Source: Victivallales bacterium
GTDB lineage: Bacteria > Verrucomicrobiota > Lentisphaeria > Oligosphaerales > Oligosphaeraceae
Reading direction: 5' to 3'
NCBI GenBank assembly: GCA_017964325.1
Contig: JAGCSE010000215.1
Location: 1 to 17,624 of the forward strand
Length of the DNA stretch: 17,624 bases
The notes beneath the pieces are model-generated. The model did no database searches. It was not told where the DNA came from and saw only the letters and a program-made list of their open reading frames with translations. Positions 8,711 through 16,821 of this stretch are shown one piece after another. The position numbers and the translations under genes were made by a program. Each line of letters begins with the position of its first letter. The first letter of the stretch is position 1.

Positions 8711-11700
8711 TTATTGTTCGAAAATGAATTCGATGTCGTCTGTGCTTAATTCGTCCAGCGAGGCGGGGGCTCCATCGACGATTTTGTGGAAAAGGTTGCG
8801 TTTGGAGTCCTGCAAATCCAAGATCTTTTCTTCGACAGTGTTCTGCGCGATGAGCTTGATGGATGTGACGGTCTTCGTCTGGCCGATGCGGTGTGCGCGG
8901 TCTGTGGCCTGGTCTTCGACCATTGGATTCCACCATTGGTCGAAATGGATGACGGTGTCCGCTCCGGTGAGATTAAGGCCTGTTCCGCCTGCTTTTAGGC
9001 TGAGGAGGAAGATTGGTATGTCTTCGCTGTTGTTGAACTTATCGACGTGGGCCTGACGGTCCAGCGTGGAGCCGTCAAGCCGTTCGAATTTGATGTGGGA
9101 TTTCTTGAGCCATTCGGGGAAGAGGTCTAGGACGGACGTGAACTGTGAGAACAGGAGGATGCGGTGGCGGGAGTCGATGGCCTCGAGAATGACTTCTTTT
9201 GCGAGGTCGAATTTGGCGGATGTTATATCGTCTGGATAATCCGCGCGGAGTTCTTGTGGGAGGAGGAGTGGGTGGCAGCAGGTTTGGCGGAGGCGGAGGA
9301 GCATGGCGAGCACGTCGAAGCGGTGCTGTTTCCAGCCGGTCTTTCGTGCGACGTCCAGAAGTCGCCGCCCTGCGAGCATAAGATTGTCGTAGATGGCGCG
9401 TTGCTGTTCTGCGAGCTGGCAGAAAAGGACCTGTTCGAGCTTTGGCGGAAGTTCCGCGCAGACATCGACTTTCGTTCTGCGGAGGATGAACGGCTTGATT
9501 TGTGCGGCGATGGCGTTCTGGCGCTCTTCCTTTTCCTCTTCCGTGGTTTTCGCGCTGAAATGGAAATTGTGGTTTGTGCCAAGATAGCCTGGCAGGAGGA
9601 AATCGAAAAGCGACCAAATTTCGATGAGATTGTTTTCGATGGGGGTGCCTGTAAGGATGAGTCTGAAATCAGAACGCAGTCCTTTGCAGGTCTTTGCATT
9701 GGCGGTTTTGGGATTTTTGATATGCTGTGCTTCATCCAGAATGAGATGATCGAATTCAAGACCTTCATATTCGAAGCCATCGCGGCGGAGGAGGGCGTAG
9801 GAGGTGATGATGAGATCCGCATGTTCCATTTCACGGAGTTCTTTCGCGCGGTCGTTGCCTTTGATGACGATGGTTTTCAACTGCGGTGTGAAACGTCTCG
9901 CTTCGATGGCCCAGTTGTCGAGGAGGGAGGTTGGGCAGACGACAAGAGTCGGGCGGACGGATTGTCCTGTTATCTTGCGTGAGAGGATGAGCGCGAGGGC
10001 TTGGATGGTCTTGCCAAGACCCATTTCATCCGCGAGAATACCGTTGAAGCCGCATTCTTCGAGTGTATGGAGCCATTTAAGGCCGTCCGCCTGATAGGGG
10101 CGGAGCGTGCGTTTCAGTGACGTCGAGATGGGTGGCAGCTTGATTTTGCGGTGATTTTGGATTTTCAGCTTCAAATCTTGCCATTGCGGCTTGGGACCTT
10201 CCCAAAACTCGTCCAGTTCGTCACTTAACGTAAGTGCTTGGCAATGTTTGAATTTCAACGTGTCTTCTGCGTGTTCGACGGATTTCCGCACGAGATTGCG
10301 GATGAGTGACATGAGATTGGCGGGTAGTTTGACGATTGCGCCGTTGGGGAGTTTCACGATGTCGCGGTCATTGCTGATGGCGTCAAGGGCGGCGGAGAAC
10401 GGAACCGGCGTGCCGTCTGCGGCTTTTAGTTGGCAAGTTGTCTCGAACCAGTCCGCCGTTTCATGGCCTGCGGAGAATGAGAGCTTGGCTTCGGAGGTCG
10501 TGGCCATGTTTGTGCGGACTTGCGGCGTCCAGAAGACGAGCCAGTGGGGGGCGAGAATCTTGCATGTGCTTTTCATGAACTGCCAGATGCGGTCTGGATC
10601 TTTCAGGCGGATGCCTTTCCACGAATCGTCGGGTGACTCGAAACCAATTTCCCGCAGAAGATTGACGGCGGTGTCTTCGTAGTCGAGATCGCGTCGAATG
10701 AAATGTCCATCTGCGATGAGGAGGGGATTGCCGCCGACGTTTGTGCGTGTTCCGTTGTAGTCGAACTCCAAATCCCCGATAAGGCCCTGCTTGTCCCAAT
10801 CCAGTGTCAGTACGGGCTTTAGCTTTCCAAATTCGGCGGAAAGCTCCGTAAGATTCTTGTTGGTGATGATTTTGCCGGGGAATCGTCCTGCGGCGCAGAG
10901 TTTGTCCAGACGGTCGAGTTCGGCTGTATCCAGTTTGAGTTCAGGGCCTTGGATGAAAAGTCGGAGCCAATTGAGAGGGAGGATGCCAGGGAACCACCAG
11001 TATTCAAGTTTCCGGCCGATCCAGTAGCCGCCGCGCCCTGCGATGAATGAGAGCTGGCTGGGCTCCAAAACGCCTTGGTCCGGAATCATGATTTTGGGGA
11101 TGATGGACGGCGTGTCGTCCACCTGTTGTGTGCAGAAAGCGATCTGCAAAGGTGAAAGATGGATGTAAACTTGTGCGCCGCTGGCGGTTGTGAGCATACG
11201 AGAGCCGCGGAGGCAATGAAATAGATCGGCGACAAGCTCAGTCGTGAGTGTGAATGAGTCATTGGACATTTCCGCAAAGCGGATGATGAAATTCATGACC
11301 TGCTGAATCTGCGGATCGAAATTGGCGATGGTCATGCCGCCTGCGGCGTGGCCGGTTTCGATGAGGCGTTTGATGTTTCCCTGTGCGTAACGAACGCCGT
11401 GGAATTCGATGTTGGCGGCGATTTCAAGCTTTTGGCTGGGGAGTTCGAGTGATGGGAAAGGGCTCTCCTTGCAGACGAGATTCAAACGCGCATCCGCCTC
11501 CTGCGTTTGGAGGAACTGCTTGAGGGCGTCCATCGTAAGTTCTGAAACGGAGGACTTTATGGCGGCAAGTTTGACTCCCTTGTCCTCCGGCGACGGCTGG
11601 GCATCATGGGACGTGGTGTTGAAGACAGGGTCCAGCCGTTCGGGCGATTCTTTTGCTATAATGAGCAGTGCGGCGACTTTGTGGGCACAATACGGCATCG

Positions 11701-11920
11701 GCGCGTGGCATGTGCATCGGCAGACGAGCTGGTTGGCGCGGATGGCTACGGAGACTTGTTCGAAGCGCCCCTTGTCGTTCGCAAGCCTGACGACGATGGA
11801 TTTTGGGGTGTGCTGCGCTTCGAGCACAGCGTTGTCAAGAAAGAGTTTCAGGCCGGCCTCCCAGGCTGTGGGGCCGGCCAAGGAGGCGATGTGTTTTTGC
11901 AAGTCGTCGTTTAGGGGCAT
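8711..11920 (-). CDS. SWIM-domain SNF2-family helicase/ATPase
   Basis: A 1069-residue SNF2/Rad54-type ATPase. The N-terminal SWIM zinc finger is Cys67-x-Cys69 with Cys78-x-His80. A long region of about 500 residues of the bacterial SNF2-associated type follows. The helicase core has motif I DEMGLGKT with Lys637, motif II DEAQ at 729-732, motif III LTGTPIENN, motif V SLKAGGTGLNL and motif VI QATDRAHRIGQ ending near 1014. Such proteins translocate on double-stranded DNA and remodel protein-DNA complexes; bacterial members such as RapA act on RNA polymerase, but this architecture is distinct from RapA. It is the first gene of the string with the HD protein, and a good promoter lies at 11990-12018. 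No clear ribosome site precedes the ATG. Confidence 0.95.
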   Translation of the reverse strand: MPLNDDLQKHIASLAGPTAWEAGLKLFLDNAVLEAQHTPKSIVVRLANDKGRFEQVSVAIRANQLVCRCTCHAPMPYCAHKVAALLIIAKESPERLDPVFNTTSHDAQPSPEDKGVKLAAIKSSVSELTMDALKQFLQTQEADARLNLVCKESPFPSLELPSQKLEIAANIEFHGVRYAQGNIKRLIETGHAAGGMTIANFDPQIQQVMNFIIRFAEMSNDSFTLTTELVADLFHCLRGSRMLTTASGAQVYIHLSPLQIAFCTQQVDDTPSIIPKIMIPDQGVLEPSQLSFIAGRGGYWIGRKLEYWWFPGILPLNWLRLFIQGPELKLDTAELDRLDKLCAAGRFPGKIITNKNLTELSAEFGKLKPVLTLDWDKQGLIGDLEFDYNGTRTNVGGNPLLIADGHFIRRDLDYEDTAVNLLREIGFESPDDSWKGIRLKDPDRIWQFMKSTCKILAPHWLVFWTPQVRTNMATTSEAKLSFSAGHETADWFETTCQLKAADGTPVPFSAALDAISNDRDIVKLPNGAIVKLPANLMSLIRNLVRKSVEHAEDTLKFKHCQALTLSDELDEFWEGPKPQWQDLKLKIQNHRKIKLPPISTSLKRTLRPYQADGLKWLHTLEECGFNGILADEMGLGKTIQALALILSRKITGQSVRPTLVVCPTSLLDNWAIEARRFTPQLKTIVIKGNDRAKELREMEHADLIITSYALLRRDGFEYEGLEFDHLILDEAQHIKNPKTANAKTCKGLRSDFRLILTGTPIENNLIEIWSLFDFLLPGYLGTNHNFHFSAKTTEEEKEERQNAIAAQIKPFILRRTKVDVCAELPPKLEQVLFCQLAEQQRAIYDNLMLAGRRLLDVARKTGWKQHRFDVLAMLLRLRQTCCHPLLLPQELRADYPDDITSAKFDLAKEVILEAIDSRHRILLFSQFTSVLDLFPEWLKKSHIKFERLDGSTLDRQAHVDKFNNSEDIPIFLLSLKAGGTGLNLTGADTVIHFDQWWNPMVEDQATDRAHRIGQTKTVTSIKLIAQNTVEEKILDLQDSKRNLFHKIVDGAPASLDELSTDDIEFIFEQ

Positions 11921-11989
11921 GGCATCAAAATGATTTTACGGGGCGGGCGGTTGTTTCCGAACCGTGTTACAGTGAACGAATGAACTAAA

Positions 11990-12018
11990 ATAATACAGCC
12001 AAAAGGGGGATTTGTCCA
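11990..12018 (-). promoter_or_regulatory. Sigma70-type promoter for the SNF2 gene string
   Basis: On the minus strand TGGACA (12013-12018) matches 5 of 6 bases of the -35 consensus. It is followed by exactly 17 bp and TATTAT (11990-11995), 5 of 6 of the -10 consensus. Transcription would start near 11983, about 60 nt before the helicase ATG. Confidence 0.6.
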
Positions 12019-12241
12019 ATGCTTTCGCCTAATATTTATATAAAAAAGGTAAGAAAAACATGATTGTTTGAAAAAAGCCGTTTTTTTCTTGTTTTTTTTT
12101 AGATGATGAGTTACATTTGCATTTTGTGTTTTTTTTCATAAAGTAAATAAAGATTGCGGATGACATTCCTTTGACAAGGGATGGGACTCTGCAGGACGGA
12201 AATGGATTTTTTTTCGGGCCATTCGATACAGGAGTCTGTAG
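12019..12241 (+). promoter_or_regulatory. AT-rich leader upstream of rnfA
   Basis: A divergent spacer with long T runs (up to ten T residues near 12092-12100) and no coding potential. A perfect TTGACA sits at 12171-12176 but has no matching -10 at normal distance. TTGCAT at 12117-12122 with TAAAGT 16 bp later (12139-12144) is a weak alternative. The rnfA ribosome site AGGAG is at 12230-12234, 7 nt before the ATG. No tandem repeats like those in the other spacers are seen here. Confidence 0.3.
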
Positions 12242-12829
12242 ATGCGTGAATATTTGCTGTTGATCATCGGCGCGGTGTTGGTGAACAATTTCGTGCTGAG
12301 CCGAATATTGGGAATCTGTCCGTTTCTGGGTGTATCGAAACGTTTGGAGACGGCGTTGGGCATGGGGGGTGCCGTCATCTTCGTCATGACGCTGTCTGGC
12401 TTGGTGACATCGCTTTGCAACAAGTTCCTGCTCGTACCGCTGAAATTGGAATATATGCGGACGATTTTGTTCATCCTTGTCATTGCAGCACTTGTGCAGA
12501 TTGTCGAAGTGCTGTTGCAGCGTTTCAGCATGACGTTGTACAAAGCGTTGGGCATTTATCTGCCGCTGATTACGACGAACTGCGCGGTCTTGGGCTCCGC
12601 AATCATCTGCGCGACGGAGGAAGCTTTCAAGGGGGCGATTTTCAAATCGACGGTGTTCTGCTTCGCATCCGCCGTTGGCTTTGCTTTGGCATTGATTCTA
12701 TTTGCGAGCGTACGCGAACGGCTGGAGTTGTCGCGTGTGCCGAGAAGTTTTCAAGGGCCTGCGATTGCGTTGGTTACGGCTGGTATTCTAGCGTTGGCGT
12801 TTTCTGGATTTGCAGGGCTTGGTTCGTGA
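12242..12829 (+). CDS. rnfA: Rnf complex subunit RnfA (membrane)
   Basis: Integral membrane subunit of the Rnf ferredoxin:NAD+ oxidoreductase, 195 residues, about six membrane helices. Recognised by NNFVLSRILGICPFLGVSK, LGIYLPLITTNCAVLG and LFASVRERLE, which align along the whole length with E. coli RsxA. Cys26 in GICPF and Cys114 in TNCAV are the half-site cysteines that, with the RnfE pair, hold a [2Fe-2S] cluster inside the membrane in the Rnf/Nqr family. AGGAG at 12230-12234 sets the start. It is the first gene of rnfABCDGE; the gene order matches proteobacterial operons rather than clostridial CDGEAB. Confidence 0.97.
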   Translation: MREYLLLIIGAVLVNNFVLSRILGICPFLGVSKRLETALGMGGAVIFVMTLSGLVTSLCNKFLLVPLKLEYMRTILFILVIAALVQIVEVLLQRFSMTLYKALGIYLPLITTNCAVLGSAIICATEEAFKGAIFKSTVFCFASAVGFALALILFASVRERLELSRVPRSFQGPAIALVTAGILALAFSGFAGLGS

Positions 12830-12880
12830 AGCGGTTGGATTGACGGAGGAAAAAGTCTTCAGGAAGGCAAAGGATAAAAT

Positions 12881-13663
12881 ATGATAGATGTCGTGATACT
12901 GACAGTCGTTGGCGTGTTGATGGCGTTGGCCATCGGCCTTGTCGTGAAATATTTTGGCGTGAAAGGGAGTCCGTTGGCGGAGCAGCTCGGCGACTTGATG
13001 CCAGGCGCGAACTGCGGCGGCTGTGGCTTTGCAGGCTGTGCGGACTACGCGAACGCGATGGCGGCGGGAAAGGCGAAGCCTGGAAGCTGCCCATCGATGT
13101 CGGAGGAATCATTTAAAAAGGTATGTGAATTGCTCGGTGTGAAGGGTGAGATGGGCGAACCGAAGGTCGCCGTCGTCTGTTGCAGTGGCGACGATCATCA
13201 TGCACATCGGTTGGCGTTGTACAACGGTGTCAACGATTGTCTGAACGCGATGATGGTCGCGGGTGGCGCGAAAGGTTGTTCGTATGGTTGTTTGGGGCTT
13301 GGCTCGTGCGCACGGGCCTGCCCGTTCGGAGCGATTGAAGTCCTGCCGACGCATGTTGCGAAAATCCATGCAAATTTATGCAAAGGGTGTGGAAAATGTG
13401 TTTCCGTCTGCCCGCGACATGTTGTCAAACTCGTTCCGCGCGCGGCTGCGGCGATCAATGTGTATTGCAATTCGCCCGAAAAAGGAGCTGTCAAGAAGAA
13501 GGTGTGTTCGGGAGGGTGCATTGGTTGCCGCAAATGCGTGAAAGCGGCGGGGGAGAACCAGATGATCATCAACGGCTTCCTGGCATCCGTCAACTACGAG
13601 AATCCGCCTGCTGAAAGCGTGGTGGAGGTTTGTCCTGTAAAATGTTTGCGCAAGGCGGAATAG
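12881..13663 (+). CDS. rnfB: Rnf complex subunit RnfB (Fe-S electron entry)
   Basis: Iron-sulfur subunit thought to receive electrons from ferredoxin, 260 residues. Residues 4-22 form one membrane anchor. A four-Cys Fe-S domain follows (Cys45, 48, 53, 70, in ANCGGCGFAGC). A ferredoxin region has Cys133, 137, 143, 147 and Cys167, 170, 173, 177, enough for two [4Fe-4S] clusters. A second ferredoxin-like region starts with VCSGGCIGCRKC (Cys209, 213, 216, 219) and ends in VCPVKC (Cys251, 255). In that last region the fourth Cys of the first motif and the first three of the second are missing, so only one cluster can form. AAAGGA about 6 nt before the ATG supports the start; the spacer from rnfA is 51 bp. 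Confidence 0.97.
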   Translation: MIDVVILTVVGVLMALAIGLVVKYFGVKGSPLAEQLGDLMPGANCGGCGFAGCADYANAMAAGKAKPGSCPSMSEESFKKVCELLGVKGEMGEPKVAVVCCSGDDHHAHRLALYNGVNDCLNAMMVAGGAKGCSYGCLGLGSCARACPFGAIEVLPTHVAKIHANLCKGCGKCVSVCPRHVVKLVPRAAAAINVYCNSPEKGAVKKKVCSGGCIGCRKCVKAAGENQMIINGFLASVNYENPPAESVVEVCPVKCLRKAE

Positions 13664-13676
13664 GAGGGGCGACATC

Positions 13677-15011
13677 ATGGCGACACATATACATTTCTAT
13701 GGCGGCGTACATCCCACGGAGGGGAAATTGTCCAGCGGCGCACCGATTGCGGACGCTCCGTTGCAGCCGCTCTACACTGTTCCGTTGCAGCAGCATATCG
13801 GCGCTCCAGCGAAAGCGGTCGTGCAAGTAGGTGATAAAGTGCTTCGCGGCCAACTGCTTGCGGAGGCGGGAGGCTTTGTTTCAGCACCAATCCACAGCCC
13901 CACGAGCGGTGTTGTGAAGGAGATGACGACCTGTCTGGCTCCGAACGGCGCGATGCTTCCCGCCATGCTTATTGAGAGCGATGGCGAAGACAAGGCGGCG
14001 GAGCCGCTGCCGCCGTTTGAGAACTGGCAGGATGCGGATCCAGCCGCGCTTAAAGAACGCGTGAGGGATGCGGGAATCGTCGGCATGGGCGGCGCCGCGT
14101 TTCCGACGTATGTGAAATTTTCGCCGCAGCCTGGCGTGGAAATAGATACGATTATTTTGAACGGCGTTGAATGCGAACCATGCCTGACGGGCGACCATCG
14201 GCTGATGCTGGAGACTCCTGAAATCGTCGTAAAGGGAGCGCAGATCATCGGTCGCATCATGAAAGCGAAGCGAATCGTCATCGCCATCGAGCTGAACAAG
14301 CCGGACGCGATTGAAATGATGAGCAAGACCGTACAGGGCACAAACGTAGAAGTGATGCCTCTGCGTGTTCGCTATCCGCAAGGTGCGGAAAAACAGTTGA
14401 TTTACGCGGTGACGGGGCGGACAGTTCCGAGCGGCGGATTGCCAGCGGCTGTCGGAGGCGTCGTGTCAAATGTTGCGACGGCAGCGGCAATTGGCGAGGC
14501 GATTTGTTACGGAAAACCGCTGTATGAACGGGTTACAACGGTGACGGGTACGCCGTTGGTGAGGACTGGCAATTTCCGTTTCCGTGTCGGCACAACATAT
14601 CGTGCGGCATTGGAGCTGTGCGGCGGCGTGCGGGAGAATCCCGCTAAGATCATCTCTGGCGGGCCGATGATGGGCATGGCGGTCTATTCATTGGATATTC
14701 CGATTATGAAAGGCACGTCTGGTCTTCTGCTTATGTCGCGCGACGAATTGGTGCAATACACGCCGAGCGCGTGTCTGCGTTGTGGTCGTTGCAACGATGT
14801 CTGCCCGATGACCATGATGCCTGGCATCTTGAGTGCGCAGATTGAACATCAGAAATTCGAATTGGCGGAGAAATGGCACGTGATGGACTGCATCGAATGC
14901 GGCAGTTGCGCGTACATCTGCCCTGCAGGACGTCCGTTGGTACAGCACATACGGCGCGCGAAAGCCGTTGTCAATGCCGCGAAACGAGCAGCGGCAGCCG
15001 CAAAGAAGTAA
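13677..15011 (+). CDS. rnfC: Rnf complex subunit RnfC (NADH/FMN module)
   Basis: Peripheral subunit that carries the NAD(H)-binding and FMN site and two [4Fe-4S] clusters, 444 residues. The N-terminal barrel-sandwich segment (HIHFYGGVHPTEGK; HSPTSGVV) is followed by the Complex I 51-kDa-like domain (GMGGAAFPTYVK, NGVECEPCLTGDHRLM, ISGGPMMGMAV). The clusters are ligated by Cys366, 369, 372, 376 and Cys405, 408, 411, 415. It is short, like clostridial RnfC, and lacks the long C-terminal repeat region of E. coli RsxC. The start follows a strong GGAGGGG site and lies 13 bp after the rnfB stop, showing tight coupling. The C-terminus is alanine/lysine-rich. Confidence 0.97.
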   Translation: MATHIHFYGGVHPTEGKLSSGAPIADAPLQPLYTVPLQQHIGAPAKAVVQVGDKVLRGQLLAEAGGFVSAPIHSPTSGVVKEMTTCLAPNGAMLPAMLIESDGEDKAAEPLPPFENWQDADPAALKERVRDAGIVGMGGAAFPTYVKFSPQPGVEIDTIILNGVECEPCLTGDHRLMLETPEIVVKGAQIIGRIMKAKRIVIAIELNKPDAIEMMSKTVQGTNVEVMPLRVRYPQGAEKQLIYAVTGRTVPSGGLPAAVGGVVSNVATAAAIGEAICYGKPLYERVTTVTGTPLVRTGNFRFRVGTTYRAALELCGGVRENPAKIISGGPMMGMAVYSLDIPIMKGTSGLLLMSRDELVQYTPSACLRCGRCNDVCPMTMMPGILSAQIEHQKFELAEKWHVMDCIECGSCAYICPAGRPLVQHIRRAKAVVNAAKRAAAAAKK

Positions 15012-15041
15012 ATCACTGGCCGCGCAGAATCGCAGCCTTTC

Positions 15042-15062
15042 CACTAACCACTAATCACTGAT
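15042..15062. repeat. CACTRAY heptamers in front of rnfD
   Basis: Three 7-bp units, CACTAAC, CACTAAT, CACTGAT, ending 3 nt before the rnfD ATG. They occupy the place where a ribosome site would be expected, and none is seen. The same three units occur in reverse order before rnfE (16786-16806). Confidence 0.75.
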
Positions 15063-15065
15063 ATT

Positions 15066-16115
15066 ATGACAGAACAAACAATCAAAATGCCTGACACGAG
15101 CCAGCTTGTGGTAAGCAGTTCGCCGCATTACCATGATCGTGACAGCGTGAGGAAAATCATGTTCAAGGTCATCGGAGCTTTGTCTCCTGCGGCTTTGGCA
15201 TCCGTGTATTTCTTTGGCTGGCGGGCACTTATGATTATTCTTCTATGTATGGTGTCTTGCGCGGCGTTCGAAGTGCTTTTTACGCGGATGATGGGACGCG
15301 AAATGGCGATTGACGACGGCAGTGCATTGGTGACGGGGATGTTGCTTGGCATGAACCTTCCCGTGACGGTTCCAATTTGGATGTGTCTGGTCGGAAGTCT
15401 GGCGGCCATCGGATTGGGCAAGATGGTGTATGGTGGATTGGGCGGCAATCCGTTCAATCCCGCATTGGTGGGACGAGTCGCGCTGCTGGTCGGATGCCCT
15501 GCGGCAATGACATCGTGGGTGAAGCCAGTCGGTTGCGGCTTCGCAAAATGGGTCGATGCGGCGACTGGTGCGACTCCGCTGGCGATGATTGCGCATTGCG
15601 ACGCGACGACCACTGCGACGCGTAAAGCGGTGGAAACCATTGCACAGGAGTATCCGACCGTCATGGATCTGTTTGTCGGCAATTGCGGCGGCAGCTTGGG
15701 CGAGACATGTGCCATCGCATTGATTATCGGCGGAATCTTTCTGATTTTTCAAAACATCATCCGCTGGCAGGTGCCTGTATGCTATATTGGTACAGTGGCG
15801 ATATTTACAGGAATCGCATACGCGTTTCATCCGTGTGCGCATTTCAATCCGATTCTGCATGTTTTGAGCGGTGGCCTCATGTTGGGCGCGTTCTTCATGG
15901 CGACGGACATGGTGACGACGCCGCTGAACCGCAAAGGCTCCGTGGTGTTCGCAGTCGGCTGCGGCATCTTGACATGCGTGATTCGGTTGTGGGGCAGCTA
16001 TCCAGAGGGCGTGAGTTTTTCCATTCTGATTATGAACGCCTTAACGCCGTTGATTGACAAGTTTACGGCAGGGCGTCCGTTTGGCAAGGAAAAAGTGAAA
16101 GCGAAGCAGGCTTGA
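15066..16115 (+). CDS. rnfD: Rnf complex subunit RnfD (membrane, covalent FMN)
   Basis: Integral membrane subunit, 349 residues with about nine to ten hydrophobic segments, homologous to NqrB. Family signatures are GGLGGNPFNPALVGR and GAFFMATDMVTTPLN. The flavinylation motif is DAATGATPL (Asp164 to Thr170), so Thr170 is the expected FMN-phosphodiester attachment site. It takes part in membrane electron transfer and ion pumping with RnfG and RnfE. No Shine-Dalgarno sequence precedes the ATG; instead the heptamer repeats reach to within 3 nt of it. The spacer from rnfC is 54 bp. No competing upstream start is apparent. Confidence 0.96.
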   Translation: MTEQTIKMPDTSQLVVSSSPHYHDRDSVRKIMFKVIGALSPAALASVYFFGWRALMIILLCMVSCAAFEVLFTRMMGREMAIDDGSALVTGMLLGMNLPVTVPIWMCLVGSLAAIGLGKMVYGGLGGNPFNPALVGRVALLVGCPAAMTSWVKPVGCGFAKWVDAATGATPLAMIAHCDATTTATRKAVETIAQEYPTVMDLFVGNCGGSLGETCAIALIIGGIFLIFQNIIRWQVPVCYIGTVAIFTGIAYAFHPCAHFNPILHVLSGGLMLGAFFMATDMVTTPLNRKGSVVFAVGCGILTCVIRLWGSYPEGVSFSILIMNALTPLIDKFTAGRPFGKEKVKAKQA

Positions 16116-16133
16116 AAAAAAGGTGGCGTTTCA

Positions 16134-16760
16134 ATGAAAGACATATTGCGGTTATGTGTGAGTTTGGGGCTTGTCTGCCTGGTTGGCGCGGCAGCCTTGG
16201 CGTATGTGGACAGGGTGACGGCGGAGCCGCGCAAAGCGGCTGCGAAAGCGACCTTGACGGACGGTTTGAAGATGGTTCTGCCGCTGGAGACGGCTTCGAT
16301 TGCCTCCAATGAGGCGAAAGATGCGGCGGAAAAGGAAAAAGTCATCATCGTTGGCGGCGTGAAGCTGTACAGGGCGTTTGATGCAGACGGCAATGTTATC
16401 GCTGTCGCGGCGGAATCGGAAGCGAAAGGCTTCGGCGGACAGGTCAAAACACTGACGGGTATCGATCGTAACGGACGTATTATCAATGTCATCGTATCAA
16501 GCCACAGCGAAACGCCCGGTCTTGGTACGCAAGCGACGGACCGCAAGGAGAAGAAGTCCATTTGGGGCGGTAGCAAGGCATTGGCGGCTGGCGAACTGCC
16601 GCCGAATCAATATCTTGATGGAAAATATCGCGGCAAGGAGGCAAAGCCGTTCAGCTCCATTGACGGCGTCAGTGGAGCGACCTACAGTAGCACTGCAGTT
16701 CACAATGCCGTGAACAAAGCCTGCAGCGCATACGAAAAATACAAATCGCAGATAAATTAA
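16134..16760 (+). CDS. rnfG: Rnf complex subunit RnfG (covalent FMN)
   Basis: A 208-residue subunit with one N-terminal membrane anchor (about residues 7-24) and a periplasmic FMN-binding domain related to NqrC. The flavinylation motif is DGVSGATYSS (from Asp177); Thr183 is the expected FMN acceptor. Other family marks are KGFGGQVKTLTGID and SHSETPGLGTQ. AAAGGTGG about 8 nt before the ATG supports the start, 18 bp after the rnfD stop. The stop codon lies inside a set of AATTAAG-type heptamers. Attachment of FMN would need an ApbE-type flavin transferase, which is not in this window. Confidence 0.96.
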   Translation: MKDILRLCVSLGLVCLVGAAALAYVDRVTAEPRKAAAKATLTDGLKMVLPLETASIASNEAKDAAEKEKVIIVGGVKLYRAFDADGNVIAVAAESEAKGFGGQVKTLTGIDRNGRIINVIVSSHSETPGLGTQATDRKEKKSIWGGSKALAAGELPPNQYLDGKYRGKEAKPFSSIDGVSGATYSSTAVHNAVNKACSAYEKYKSQIN

Positions 16761-16775
16761 GAATTAAGACTTAAA
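16755..16775. repeat. AATTAAG heptamers overlapping the rnfG stop codon
   Basis: Three 7-bp units, AATTAAG, AATTAAG, ACTTAAA. The rnfG TAA (16758-16760) lies inside the first. The position relative to the stop codon mirrors the sets at moxR and rnfE, although the unit differs. Confidence 0.6.
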
Positions 16776-16785
16776 AAATTCTAAC

Positions 16786-16813
16786 CACTGATCACTAATC
16801 ACTAACCACTAGG
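16786..16813. repeat. CACTRAY heptamers in front of rnfE
   Basis: Four 7-bp units: CACTGAT, CACTAAT, CACTAAC and the variant CACTAGG. The variant contributes the AGGA of the rnfE ribosome site, 7 nt before the ATG at 16822. Three units are the same as those before rnfD. Confidence 0.75.
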
Positions 16814-16821
16814 AAACAAAT

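Noticed and set aside
7748..8749. Plus-strand open frame of 333 codons
   Set aside because: Antisense to the SAMHD1-like HD gene, caused by codon bias on the opposite strand.
8711..11920. DISARM or other named defence system around the SNF2 gene
   Set aside because: No methyltransferase, phospholipase D, DUF1998 or other marker gene is adjacent.
12171..12176. Perfect TTGACA as the rnfA promoter
   Set aside because: No -10-like hexamer occurs 16-18 bp downstream (the region is GC-rich GGACGG), so I do not call it a promoter.
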